Of a stretch of DNA of 64,000 nt, positions 44,001 to 49,689 are shown one piece after another. The stretch's first letter is position 1; every line of letters begins with the position of its first letter. Both the position numbers and the translations under genes were made by a program. Source of the stretch: Aphis gossypii (Eukaryota; Arthropoda; Insecta; Hemiptera; Aphididae); NCBI RefSeq assembly GCF_020184175.1, contig NC_065533.1, positions 16,080,695 through 16,144,694 of the forward strand, in the 5' to 3' direction. The notes under the pieces were generated by a model, which worked only from the letters and a program-made list of their open reading frames with translations, ran no database searches and was not told the DNA's origin.

Positions 44001-47000
44001 TTACCATGTCGGCTAAATGATTCAAATCTAGTGTGTAATTGTGTTTTCCAGTTTTGGCCTCTTCGTTGTGTTTATTAATGTGATGGAAGTTCTCCTCCCA
44101 CGCTGTACGATGGTGGTATTCATTATTTCTTATGTATGTTTTATTGTGTTCCACCTATAAAATATAAATTACGATTTATTAAATAAATATTATCTTTTAA
44201 TTATTTAAACATAATAAATAATTAATTTAGAAGTTATAAAGTTATAAATTATAACCATCGGTAGAGGTATATAATTATTTTGTGGTAAATAATAATAGTA
44301 CTCGTATAAATTCGATGAATGTCATAAATTAACCCTTCGTATATGTTGCGTTAGATATCAATATTGCATAAACTAGTTTTACATTATTTATAGTTTTTTT
44401 AAAATAAAGTTACAACGTAAGTGCATTGATGGCCAGATTTGGCACTAAAAAGCAAACAATTTTGATGGATGGGACATATACATCTATCTGGCGGTAAAAT
44501 TTTTAGTTGAATATGGAAGAAAAATATCTTCTAAAAATATTTTTGAATGGCGTATAAAATAATTGCATTTTGAAATTGGAAAACTGAGTTAGTTGGAAGA
44601 GTATTGAATTTTTTTTTTACCTCCAAAGTACCTTTTAGATCTATTTAACTACTAAAAACTACCCCGAGTTGAAAGTCGAATTTTTAATTAATTAATTGAA
44701 TACAAATCCTCAATAACCTAATATAAAATATTATATAATATACGATTAATATAATCGGTTTTCTTCGGATCTTTGAGATAGTGTTTATCGAAAGTTATAA
44801 AAAGCATAACCATTTAAGCCTTAATGTTTTATACGCATTATACCTCAAAATAGTAATTTTATTTATTTGGTATTTTAATCATTTTTTCAATTGTATGGTT
44901 CACATATGCAAAATAAAAACTTTTTGTTATTACAAATGTTTATGTTTTGAACTAATTTGGTTTTTATGAGCAACCGCTTAACATGAGAAAATAGGGCTGC
45001 TCCGGACGTGTCCACATTAAGCGGAATCCACTATATAAAATATAAATTCAGGTGTAAATTAAGTATTGAGTTACAGTGTCATTGATAAAAACATACATTA
45101 TAATTACCAAAGTAATAGTTACATTTTATTAGCGGTATATCTAAATACTTTTATTAATATACCTATTAACAAACACGTTATAGTTAAATCGATCTTCGGT
45201 TTAACTGAAAACATCACTATGTTTATACATTTTAGTTGAATGTATGATAACAACATTCATAAGGAATAAAACAATTAAATTTAAATAATAAATTATTCAT
45301 ATTATAAGTTTTGTTTTTCTTTTTTCTTAACCAGACAAATAAAAAACAAATTATTAAACAAAAGAATCCAGGTATTCTATTGTTATAATAAGTTTTAAAT
45401 AAACGCTATATCATCATAAGAGACCCAGTTTTTAAGCTCGGTCAGGCGATTTTACGCTGCGTTAAATTATGTCATTTATTGAATTTTGATGTTTTCGTTA
45501 CTTAAAAAGTTTATGAAAATATTAAATACATTACGAATAGTTCGCATTCGACATACAATGTTTACCTATACTATTATAAGTATTATAAGTATCTAAATGA
45601 TTGCATGATAAACAAATGTTTAAAAGATTTGGAAATATGTTATAGTACCTATTATATGTGTTTATGATAATTGGAATAATAAGACCATATCAATTGATTT
45701 TTTTTTTTTACTATTTTCAATTTAATCATATTAAAGAAAAATGGCTTATAGCTATTTGCATAAGTCATAAGATTAATATATAAAAAATTATTCAAAGTTT
45801 CTAAAACCTTATTTTCATTTTCGCACATATAACGTACATTTAATGTATACGAATAAGAATGTATAATTTATTAATTTATACATTATACAAAAAATTATTA
45901 TTATAACAAACTATTCATTTAATTCCAAGTACTTTTATAGGAAGTGAATTTAAATAATATGTACCATCAATGAATTTTATAATAAAATATGAAGTATTTG
46001 TAATATATAAAAAGAAAAATACTTCTAATGATTTTCTCTACGAAAAAGTAATGTTCAACTAATTCGATTTTGTTTCAAACATTATGAATTTATTATACTT
46101 AGTAATATAGGCTGACAGGTCACCACTTAGATCAGAATCGTTTTCGTAGGTACATATTGATTCATTAAATTAAAATATGACATAGGTATTCATTCTAATG
46201 AATTAAGTGAAATAAATGGAATGGTAAAATCTTATGTACAGCGATTGAATGTGATTGTAATGAGAAATTAGAAATTACCCACTTTTCTTCTTTTATTATC
46301 GAATTTAAAAAATAAACTAAAATTTAAAGTGCTTAAAAAAATGCTTAAAATGAGTCTGAATATTTTGATAGTTTCAATGTACCTATAGGAAAAAAAATGT
46401 TTAAGTGGAATATTTTAAGTTTCTACGATTATTTTTTTTTTTTTAATAACAAAATCACAAAAATTGATATATTTTGTGGATAAATGATAAATGAGAATAA
46501 ATCGTTATTATACATTTCAATATCCAATATCGTAAGAAATCAAACTTCAATTACTCAAAACAATATGTAGGTATAGTTTAAACATAATTCTTAACATTTT
46601 TTAAATTTCCAAATATAAAAACTTATGAGGAATCTTGTTTTTAGTTTTCAAACCTAAGGTATTAAACTTAAATATTTATGAAAACACCTACATAAATAAT
46701 AATTTGCAAATTTTGATGAATTTCGTTAAACTATGTATATAAAAAAAGTCTGACTATGTATTTTTGATATTTTTTCAATCCTGTTGGAAAAACTTTATAT
46801 TAAATTTTCATTGATTTTTATATAGAACAAAAGTTGTACCATAATATTATTTAAAACCTAAAATAAATAGTATATCTTATAGTAGTGCAAAATGAGATAA
46901 AATGTTGTACAAATTTCAAATAATTGGTAATGTGAAATATGGATATTGGGTGCTAATTATAATTGCTTGGAAATTTCTACTTTTGAAAAAAAGTAAAAAC

Positions 47001-47563
47001 TAGGTTAAATTTGTATCTACAAACCATCTCTCTAAGTTAAAAATTAAGCATTTTTACAGATTTAAAATAGTATGAGACACTCACACACAGAAAAAAATAT
47101 CATAATAAACATTTGTAATTTGGTTCAGAATTTAAATTTTTAAACAATCTTTAAATTAATTTCATTGAGCTGATGTTTTATTTTTATTTGAAAGTTACAG
47201 TCATACTTGTATATAATATGTTATAACGCAGTTAACCATACAATGTTACTTCTACACGCTTTTTCTCAGTAAGCCGTTCATGAGAAATCAAAATAAAACG
47301 TGGTGATTAAGTAGTTGTTAACCGTCAGAACTGTTATCCAGCTATGAACTGACCTTAAAATTGTCCCAGTGCGGATCCAAATAAACGGAATGTTTTGGCT
47401 TCGCTCCGCTGACGACTTCGAGGAGTACAGCGCAACAAAACAGAGGCCAAAGTGGAGCTTGCCTGGTACCAAACCTGCAAGTCAAACAATACCACCGCCG
47501 ACACTTATGACAAATTTATCGCAAACGCAAGATGTTAGGTATTATATTATAATACACTTACAT
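4830..47563 (-). CDS. Cathepsin L-like cysteine protease, 8 exons, 351 aa
   Basis: Secreted or lysosomal papain-family (C1A) endopeptidase, made as a preproenzyme. Exons on the minus strand: 47562-47563, 47354-47474, 44005-44154, 32858-32968, 32283-32416, 32056-32191, 6649-6809, 4830-5070; they sum to 1056 bases with matching phases and no internal stop. Signal peptide is residues 1 to about 24; I29 propeptide about 32-115, with E53, R57, W60, N63, I67, N71 forming the ERWNIN motif; the mature enzyme starts near 127. Catalytic residues are Q143, C149, H288, N304. Cysteine pairs expected from the family are 146-189, 180-222 and 281-325. Length fits cathepsin L (about 330-350). Oddities are Tyr150 where Trp is usual, Trp305 where Ser is usual, propeptide Leu88 in place of the Phe of the GNFD motif, and a GC splice donor after exon 5. 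Lysosomal versus gut digestive role cannot be told. Exons 2-8 are secure; exon 1 is inferred. Confidence 0.93.
5071..6648 (-). other. Cathepsin intron 7
   Basis: A 1578-bp intron between GTAAGT (minus strand, 6648) and TTTTAG at 5071. It is AT-rich, and I see no element with defined ends or other gene inside. Confidence 0.85.
6649..6809 (-). CDS. Cathepsin L-like exon 7
   Basis: Acceptor ttgttatag, donor TATTC then GTAAGT. It encodes residues 219-271 plus two bases of Ser272. KTLCRFKKFR carries Cys222, the expected partner of Cys180. ILPPSDEHALQAAVAFVGPI matches the family pattern of an acidic helix followed by VGPVSVAIDA, and SVSVNASPKTFQLYS follows it. Phase is 0 at entry and 2 at exit, matching exons 6 and 8. 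It is isolated by a 25-kb intron upstream and was too short to appear as an obvious open frame. Confidence 0.93.
9947..10100 (-). repeat. Interspersed repeat family, end fragment
   Basis: It begins with the family word gtgggtaccattctgctg, then tacattaggtg, and about 100 bases later has gtatac followed by a diverged agattctaagcgg. This is the end seen at 21276 in the fuller copy. Orientation is given relative to the copy at 25289, taken as plus. Confidence 0.7.
12540..12890 (-). repeat. Interspersed repeat family, internal fragment, plus a shared 80-bp tail
   Basis: The stretch 12560-12760 matches 21550-21760 closely (aattatacctacaaaataat, then atttgcaaatatt, later gaggaacttt). It is followed by about 80 bases (12805-12885) that recur at 23066-23153 (gcctactttataac, gcaataattaaattaatg, aaatacggt). 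Two separate segments are therefore repeated in the same order at both loci, which suggests one larger dispersed unit or a duplication. Confidence 0.65.
13973..14105 (+). repeat. Interspersed repeat family, end fragment
   Basis: It starts tagattctgaacgaagtga and continues through ttttacaatg, a T-rich run, gtgtctatgtac and agcataactagtcg to tcgggggcggt. This is the same end as at 25289. Confidence 0.75.
16900..17460 (+). promoter_or_regulatory. GC-rich island inside intron 6, possible internal promoter or first exon
   Basis: This stretch stands out from its AT-rich surroundings by frequent CpG, and resembles the composition of the cathepsin promoter region at 47.3-47.9 kb. It has a GAGAGAG run at 17149-17157 and a strong donor-like sequence, GTTAAGG then GTAAGTG, near 17222 on the plus strand. 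A 137-residue open frame on the plus strand (17030-17443) ends in a leucine-rich run that comes only from the TTG/TTA microsatellite, so I do not call it a protein. A non-coding exon or alternative promoter fits better. No downstream exon was identified. Confidence 0.35.
17340..17436. repeat. TTG/TTA trinucleotide microsatellite
   Basis: Interrupted runs of ttg and tta, with (ttg)5 near 17353 and again near 17404. It borders the GC-rich island on its right side and is read as polyleucine or polyasparagine in chance frames. Confidence 0.9.
21276..22627 (-). repeat. Interspersed repeat family, long copy, inverted relative to 25289
   Basis: It starts atgtgggtaccgctctgctg and ends cattcatcactctgttcag, the complement of the left end at 25289. 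Inside are the family words cgattctgggcg, tataagattaactcatgagg and, near the far end, a tagttatgctgtacacagac segment. There is no long open frame. It is about 1.35 kb and one of three near full-length copies. Confidence 0.8.
23066..23153. repeat. Short repeat shared with 12805-12885
   Basis: The words taatattaaattattcgac, cgcctactttataac and gcaataattaaattaatg, followed by aaatacggt, recur with few differences at 12805-12885. The function is unknown. Confidence 0.65.
24686..25020 (+). other. Unrecognised segment with non-random base composition
   Basis: This stretch is richer in G+C than its flanks and stays open in one frame for 107 codons. Another plus frame is open from about 24820 to 24985 and looks more protein-like (QEVLRYKARGALIELGC). 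Neither frame is one that I recognise and no clear splice sites bound them. It could be a decayed coding fragment, transposon-derived or retrocopied, that has shifted frame. I do not assign a product. Confidence 0.3.
25289..26405 (+). repeat. Interspersed repeat family, near full-length reference copy
   Basis: The left end is agattctgaacgaagtgatg; near the right end lies cttcgttcagaatcg, so a 13-base inverted repeat (ATTCTGAACGAAG) brackets the element. The right terminus reads acctaatgtacagcagagcg, then gtactcacttgccc. The interior has related phrases recurring (taatacaaggttccttatga, ggtacaaggttctcc, gatacttgaaaattttacca), which gives a modular look. There is no long open frame. Close copies lie at 55834-57160 and, inverted, at 21276-22627. 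The transposon class is uncertain. Confidence 0.8.
27657..28092. mobile_element. Foldback MITE with about 170-bp inverted repeats
   Basis: The left arm (from 27657) and the complement of the right arm (ending 28092) match over about 170 bases: tcacaataaaaactcttcg against tcacaacaaaaacccttcg, then acgtgtaaaaat, attagatcttta, actataaagat, aatgaataaat and aactaattttgtttcaat, followed by aatttatttac. The right arm has a short insertion. About 100 bases separate the arms. TA is present on both outer sides, as in Tc1/mariner-type MITEs. It is non-coding. Confidence 0.85.
28391..28589. mobile_element. hAT-type MITE, copy 2 of the 1741-1940 family
   Basis: The left end is ctaggggcggccaagcag and the right end is agtttggccacccgtg. 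The interior follows the copy at 1741 (agtcgatcatgt, agaatttattttt, tagtagatcgtgacc). The terminal bases have mutated and no target duplication is clear. Confidence 0.75.
28755..29020 (+). pseudogene. LINE reverse transcriptase fragment, decayed
   Basis: The plus-strand translation gives GNIISVYLDLVKTIDTIEHI, then ILKQNIKNVGIKG, a stop, YISNRKHQDKINN and IKWSPSGGTLLYL. This follows the palm order of jockey- or CR1-like retrotransposons: a catalytic block that is normally FxDxxKAFDxVxH, a GI(R/K)G turn, SNRxQ, then a VPQGSxLGP block (here decayed to SPSGGTLLY). At least one stop and altered key residues mark it as dead. It lies inside intron 6 on the strand opposite to the host gene. Confidence 0.75.
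30262..30720 (+). repeat. Interspersed repeat family, diverged partial copy
   Basis: It begins with a diverged end (acattttgaactaagtgact) and keeps gtacagcataacttgtcg, atgcttctatttaaaac and atcactgtaaatacttgaaa of the reference copy, then fades. It contains a (gt)n run near 30321. Confidence 0.65.
31264..31863. mobile_element. hAT-type MITE, 600 bp, perfect 8-bp target duplication
   Basis: The ends are TAGGGCTAGGGACTTC and its exact complement. The flanks are gatatcac at 31256-31263 and again at 31864-31871, a perfect 8-bp duplication. No transposase frame is present. The right half holds a GC-richer block (ccaccccgggacatggcag to gcctacttccggac). It lies in intron 6, 192 bp before cathepsin exon 6. 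A truncated relative is at 60361-60590. The perfect duplication suggests a recent insertion. Confidence 0.92.
32056..32191 (-). CDS. Cathepsin L-like exon 6
   Basis: The acceptor is gggacacatttag followed by T, which completes Ser173; the donor is GCAAAA then GTGAGT. It encodes residues 174-218. SQQIIDCSIAYGNLGCSGGS is the conserved SEQQLVDCSxxxGNxGCxGG block with Cys180 and Cys189. RVGGIMQGLEYSYKAK matches the (D/N)xGGIxTExxYPY region. Entry phase 2 fits only a GC donor in exon 5. Confidence 0.95.
32283..32416 (-). CDS. Cathepsin L-like exon 5 (active-site Cys)
   Basis: The acceptor is ctcggtcgatag. It encodes residues 129-172 and two bases of Ser173: VDWRERGFNTPGWNQ begins the mature domain, QLDCGACYAF carries the oxyanion Gln143, the disulfide Cys146 and the nucleophile Cys149, and SIASMLEGQLFKATGKL follows. 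Tyr150 replaces the near-invariant Trp. The exon ends TTAAG followed by GCGAGT: a GC donor. The GT four bases further on would leave the wrong phase for exon 6. Confidence 0.94.
32417..32857 (-). other. Cathepsin intron 4
   Basis: 441-bp GT-AG intron from GTACGT (minus strand, 32857) to GATAG at 32417. It is AT-rich with an A run near 32570 and holds no other feature. Confidence 0.9.
32858..32968 (-). CDS. Cathepsin L-like exon 4 (propeptide to mature junction)
   Basis: Acceptor tatattttacag, donor GAAGAG then GTACGT, phase 0 on both sides. It encodes residues 92-128: PLYLYNKHFTSLSSRK continues the propeptide after LADM, and HHTRPIPEE leads into VDWRERG, the usual start of the mature chain. 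The segment is poorly conserved in the family, so identification rests on exact splice sites, phase and position between exons 3 and 5. Confidence 0.88.
33215..33360 (-). repeat. Interspersed repeat family, end fragment
   Basis: It carries aaatgtgggcaagtagata, a diverged middle, tattcaatgataaatcattg and gtacgaaaaacgattctgag, in the order seen at 21276-21400. Confidence 0.65.
34332..34641. mobile_element. hAT-type MITE, 310 bp, with target duplication
   Basis: The terminal repeats are CAGGGGTCTCCAACCT on the left and its exact complement on the right. The flanks ttgtatag and ttgtacag are an 8-bp duplication with one difference. Subterminal cggcccgcc words are repeated near the left end, and a related tggcccaccg lies near the right, as is common for hAT transposase binding regions. 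It is non-coding and lies in intron 3. Confidence 0.9.
36400..37145 (-). repeat. Interspersed repeat family, diverged copy
   Basis: It starts gtggggaagtggatatcgct, has gaattcaatgatttatcatt and attattctgaacaaagg, and ends atcacatcattgtataatc with a diverged tgctcagaatg. Order and orientation are as in the copy at 21276-22627, but the interior is shortened. Confidence 0.65.
40620..41420 (+). pseudogene. KRBA2/SCAND3-like integrase relic, split by a MITE
   Basis: Downstream of the MITE the plus strand reads YFVTIDELFNILHSTHYSWW, then KMYKMDSELKSKYCNIT and TIRTYLNLCTNCQQ, a stop, then FSTFNSRPQTNLINIQSQN and NGFRCILNYQN. This is the HHCC zinc-binding motif and the start of the integrase core of transposon proteins related to KRBA2 and SCAND3, where the usual RxQxDLIDxQS is here RPQTNLINIQS. 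Upstream, LLTIDE and KTPGKRVNEIL fit the linker that precedes the zinc motif. Several stops and a lost catalytic Asp mean that it is dead. It is on the strand opposite to the cathepsin gene. Confidence 0.72.
40880..41097. mobile_element. hAT-type MITE inside the integrase relic
   Basis: The right end reads cggctcgcgagacgcggttt followed by ggccacctctg, a common hAT end when complemented (CAGAGGTGGCCAAACCGCG). The left end cacgagtgcccagcgagaag and later cacgagccacc is a degraded counterpart. It interrupts the integrase relic directly before YFVTIDELF, which explains the break in homology there. The target duplication is not clear. Confidence 0.6.
41470..41790 (+). pseudogene. LINE reverse transcriptase fragment, decayed
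   Basis: The plus-strand translation in pieces gives RGKSTLEQQSIIVRIIEKSY, FRQNMYFVVFNKA, a stop, DRIHRKSLYSII and FEFQFPAKLISLTKMC. This is the order of the RT segment that normally reads RxxRSTxDQIFxLRQIxEK, then FIDFKKAFDxVxR, then FGFPxKLIxLI in LINEs. Stops and a lost catalytic Asp (FNKA for FKKAFD) show decay. It abuts the KRBA2-like relic. Confidence 0.7.
44005..44154 (-). CDS. Cathepsin L-like exon 3 (I29 propeptide)
   Basis: Acceptor ttttataG then GTGGAA, donor GACATG then GTAAAC, phase 0 on both sides. It encodes residues 42-91: VEHNKTYIRNNEYHHRTAWE, then ENFHHINKHNEEAKTGKHNY, then TLDLNHLADM. It fills the I29 inhibitor helix pattern with E53, R57, W60, N63, I67 and N71. LDLNHLADM corresponds to the GNFD motif with Leu in place of Phe. 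The exon is typical of a cathepsin L rather than cathepsin B propeptide. Confidence 0.95.
44423..44454 (+). repeat. Scrap matching the piggyBac subterminal sequence
   Basis: TGCATTGATGGCCAGATTTG then GCACTAAAAAGC matches the piggyBac subterminal segment at 61565-61596 (TGCATGCATGGCCAGATTCG then GCACGAAAAGGC) at 27 of 32 positions. It is probably the relic of a related element or MITE in intron 2. Confidence 0.6.
46100..47130 (+). repeat. Interspersed repeat family, diverged copy
   Basis: It begins ataggctgacaggtcaccac, then agatcagaatcgttttcgta. Further matches include aaacttatgaggaatcttg and, at the far end, cactcacacacagaaaaaaa followed by ggttcagaatt. Homology is patchy and the orientation is tentative, but the framing words are family-specific. 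Confidence 0.5.
47354..47474 (-). CDS. Cathepsin L-like exon 2 (signal peptide, start of propeptide)
   Basis: The acceptor is gtttgacttgcag followed by G; the donor is TTTAAG then GTCAGT. After the first base, which ends a codon, it encodes 40 residues: FGTRQAPLWPLFCCAVLLEV, then VSGAKPKHSVYLDPHWDNFK. The first part is a signal peptide with an early Arg, a hydrophobic core and a likely cut after VSG; the second enters the I29 domain (HWDNFK then VEHNKTY). No in-frame ATG lies within the exon, and an in-frame stop lies about 75 bases upstream in the intron, so the start must come from exon 1. Confidence 0.9.
47475..47561 (-). other. Cathepsin intron 1, splits the start codon
   Basis: 87-bp intron with donor GAT then GTAAGTG and acceptor TTGACTTGCAG. 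If used, the last two bases of exon 1 (AT) and the first of exon 2 (G) make the ATG. The ATG eleven bases upstream of those two bases is out of frame with exon 2. Confidence 0.6.
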
Positions 47564-47850
47564 CGTCGACTTCCCATTAACTTCCGCGCAATATCCGAAA
47601 AATAGGTACAACTTTTGTATGCGATACACGGCACGTCTGAATTTGACGACGGTCAACAACATGTACGGGGATATCACTGGTCGGGTAGAGGTGTTCTGCC
47701 GCGGAGAAGTTCCGATGTATTGCTTAACCGCCGTGTAAAAAACCATGCAAACATACATTTTTGCACACTCGACGAAAATCAATGTCGCCGACGACCGGAT
47801 AACGCGTGTCCGCACACTTATATATATGTATAGAACGCGTTTTCCGTCGT
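47562..47850 (-). promoter_or_regulatory. Cathepsin exon 1, 5' leader and promoter region
   Basis: This GC-richer stretch holds exon 1 and its promoter. A TATA-like TATATATAAG lies at 47817-47826 on the minus strand, suggesting a start of transcription near 47790. In the frame that joins exon 2, the sequence is open upstream to 47815 with further ATGs at 47813-47815, 47756-47758 and 47660-47662. If the transcript starts near 47790, the protein could begin at 47758 with about 65 extra residues. I prefer the split ATG because it gives a normal signal peptide at once. The choice is uncertain. Confidence 0.5.
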
Positions 47851-48560
47851 TCTGCTAAACTGTTCATACATTCGAAAGAGAGGCGGCGATGCCGACTACG
47901 ACAGGAATTTCACGATTTGTGGTCTTCAATAATACATAGGTCATTTATTGTCATATATTGTGCCAGCTATTTGAGCCACTTGTATTTTTTCTCTTAAAAT
48001 ATTTTCTGTTTTTATACAGACGGGTGATGTTTGAGCATTGTCATACCTAATAAAGTAAGTCTTATAAACAAGACTAACATAATATGAGTATAAAATATAA
48101 CACTTCTAAAGAAAAAAATACTTACAAATATTCAAAAAATACCTGACCAATAAGAATTAATCATACATTTTTAAAAAAAATAAAAAAAAAATGTATTATT
48201 TATCTGGCTCGTATTCGGTTAATTTTGAATTTAGAACCATAGTTAATATATACAAATTACTTTGAAAAAAAATGGCCTATCCGAATATGGTGTTCAAAGT
48301 AGGTGGTGCAATTAAAAAAATAGTTTTCATTGCGCATGCGCAGACAAAATTTCAAACAATTTTGAAATGTATATTTATATACCACCAGCTTGTAAAAAAA
48401 AATCGATTTATCCCAAAATAATCCGGCCGAGAAATTCAGTGTTTCCTAAATTGCAGGTGAATACATATATTTAATTCGTGCTAATAACTAATATTGGTAT
48501 ATAATATGATATAATAAATATAAAATAAAGTATTAGTATTTAATCGCTTTATTAAAAATA
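47850..48560. other. Upstream intergenic DNA with a palindromic TGCGCATGCGCA
   Basis: No gene is recognised. At 48331-48342 the perfect palindrome TGCGCATGCGCA matches the consensus bound by NRF1, whose fly homologue is Erect wing. It lies about 770 bp upstream of cathepsin exon 1, in otherwise AT-rich DNA. It may equally belong to an unrecognised repeat. Confidence 0.4.
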
Positions 48561-48564
48561 ATAA

Positions 48565-48790
48565 TTAATTATTGTTACACATAATTACATTATAATTACA
48601 TTTTGCGCCGTCTGATGTAATTGTTTTTGGGATGCCAAATCGTGCTATAGTTTCTGAAAATTTTTGAATAACAATATTCGCTGTCATAGAATTTACTTGA
48701 AATACTTCTAACCATTTTGTGGTTGCGTCAACAATGATAAAGAAATATTTATTTTGGAATGGTCCGAGAAAATCGCAATGCACTCTAGTC
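48565..48790 (-). pseudogene. Ty3/gypsy integrase core, downstream half
   Basis: The minus-strand translation is WTRVHCDFLGPFQNKYFFII, then VDATTKWLEVFQVNSMTANI and ARFGIPKTITSDGAKC. This is the rve integrase core with the first two catalytic Asp (HCDFLGPF and SDGA). It continues directly from the zinc-finger half ending at 52260-52268 (KPWTR), from which it has been split by the element at 48791-52259. The frame runs out after the second Asp; the glutamate region and the rest of the element are missing. Confidence 0.9.
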
Positions 48791-49689
48791 CAGGTAAGTT
48801 TTGTAACCACCAAAAAAAAAATTGTTCATCGATCCTTTTGACTAAATGGTGCATGTCAATTATTTTCAATTTTCATAATAAGTACTCACTCATGTTCAAT
48901 TGTTTACCCTGTTATTAATTTTTTTTTGAAACTTTTTATTCTTTGAAACAAATGTATTAATTATTTATACCTTTATATTATATATAATATGTTTTTTACG
49001 TTATAATATTATGTAGCTAATATCTATGTTAATATACTCCATATAAAGTATACTACAAAATATAATAAAATGTTAAAAATAATTTTCACTTCGTCAAATT
49101 AAATATTGTGCAAAATTCATAATTAATAATACCCCAAAAACAGTCTTACCTTTCTTTACATTTTTTAAATCATTAAATTATTATTTGTAACTATATATGT
49201 AGGTAGGCGCCTACCTATATCATATTATTGGTGGTTATTACGACATTATTATGTAGGTACGTTTACATATATTATTATTCATTACATTGCAACCAGAGCC
49301 CAACTTAGGAATTTTGGGGCTCGGGTCAAATTTTCTAATGGGACCCCAAAATTAATTATTATCTAAATTCTAAATTATCAATTTAAATTATAAATGCAGT
49401 CTTTATGTTATATATAGATTTGTTATATTCAATTTATTTTATATAGGATTAAAAATCAATTATACCATAATAAAGCTACAAGAAATTATTTAATGGCAAT
49501 TAATATAAATAAAACGATGCAATTAAAAATATAAATATAAAAATAAAGAAGTTTTAGTACAGTTTTTAATTCAAACAAATGTTTACTTATATACATCATA
49601 TACATTGTATACAAAGTCAAAATGGCAATGCATTTTTCAACATAGTCAATGTAAATAATAAAAAAATTAAAATAAAAAATAAATAATAA

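Larger units (their letters stand above)
32969..44004 (-). other. Cathepsin intron 3, 11.0 kb
   Basis: GT-AG intron of 11036 bp. It contains a hAT MITE (34332-34641), interspersed repeat fragments (33215-33360, 36400-37145), a KRBA2-like integrase relic split by another MITE (40620-41420) and a LINE relic (41470-41790). The segment 38338-38600 is GC-richer, starting with cagccgacccgcctttacc; it loosely resembles an inverted Helitron end but cannot be confirmed. The rest is AT-rich without recognisable genes. Confidence 0.85.
44155..47353 (-). other. Cathepsin intron 2, 3.2 kb
   Basis: GT-AG intron from GTCAGT (minus strand, 47353) to TATAG at 44155. It contains a piggyBac-like scrap (44423-44454) and a diverged copy of the interspersed repeat (46100-47130); no gene is visible elsewhere. 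A small inverted repeat, ccgcttaacatg with cacattaagcgg, spans about 44975-45030. Confidence 0.85.

Noticed and set aside
32283..44154. Treating the cathepsin exons as separate pseudogene fragments
   Set aside because: All exons are on one strand in order, have proper splice sites and phases, no stops, and add up to one full-length protease.
47278..47472. 64-codon minus-strand frame over the signal-peptide exon
   Set aside because: Shadow frame; the other frame gives a signal peptide that joins the I29 exon in phase.
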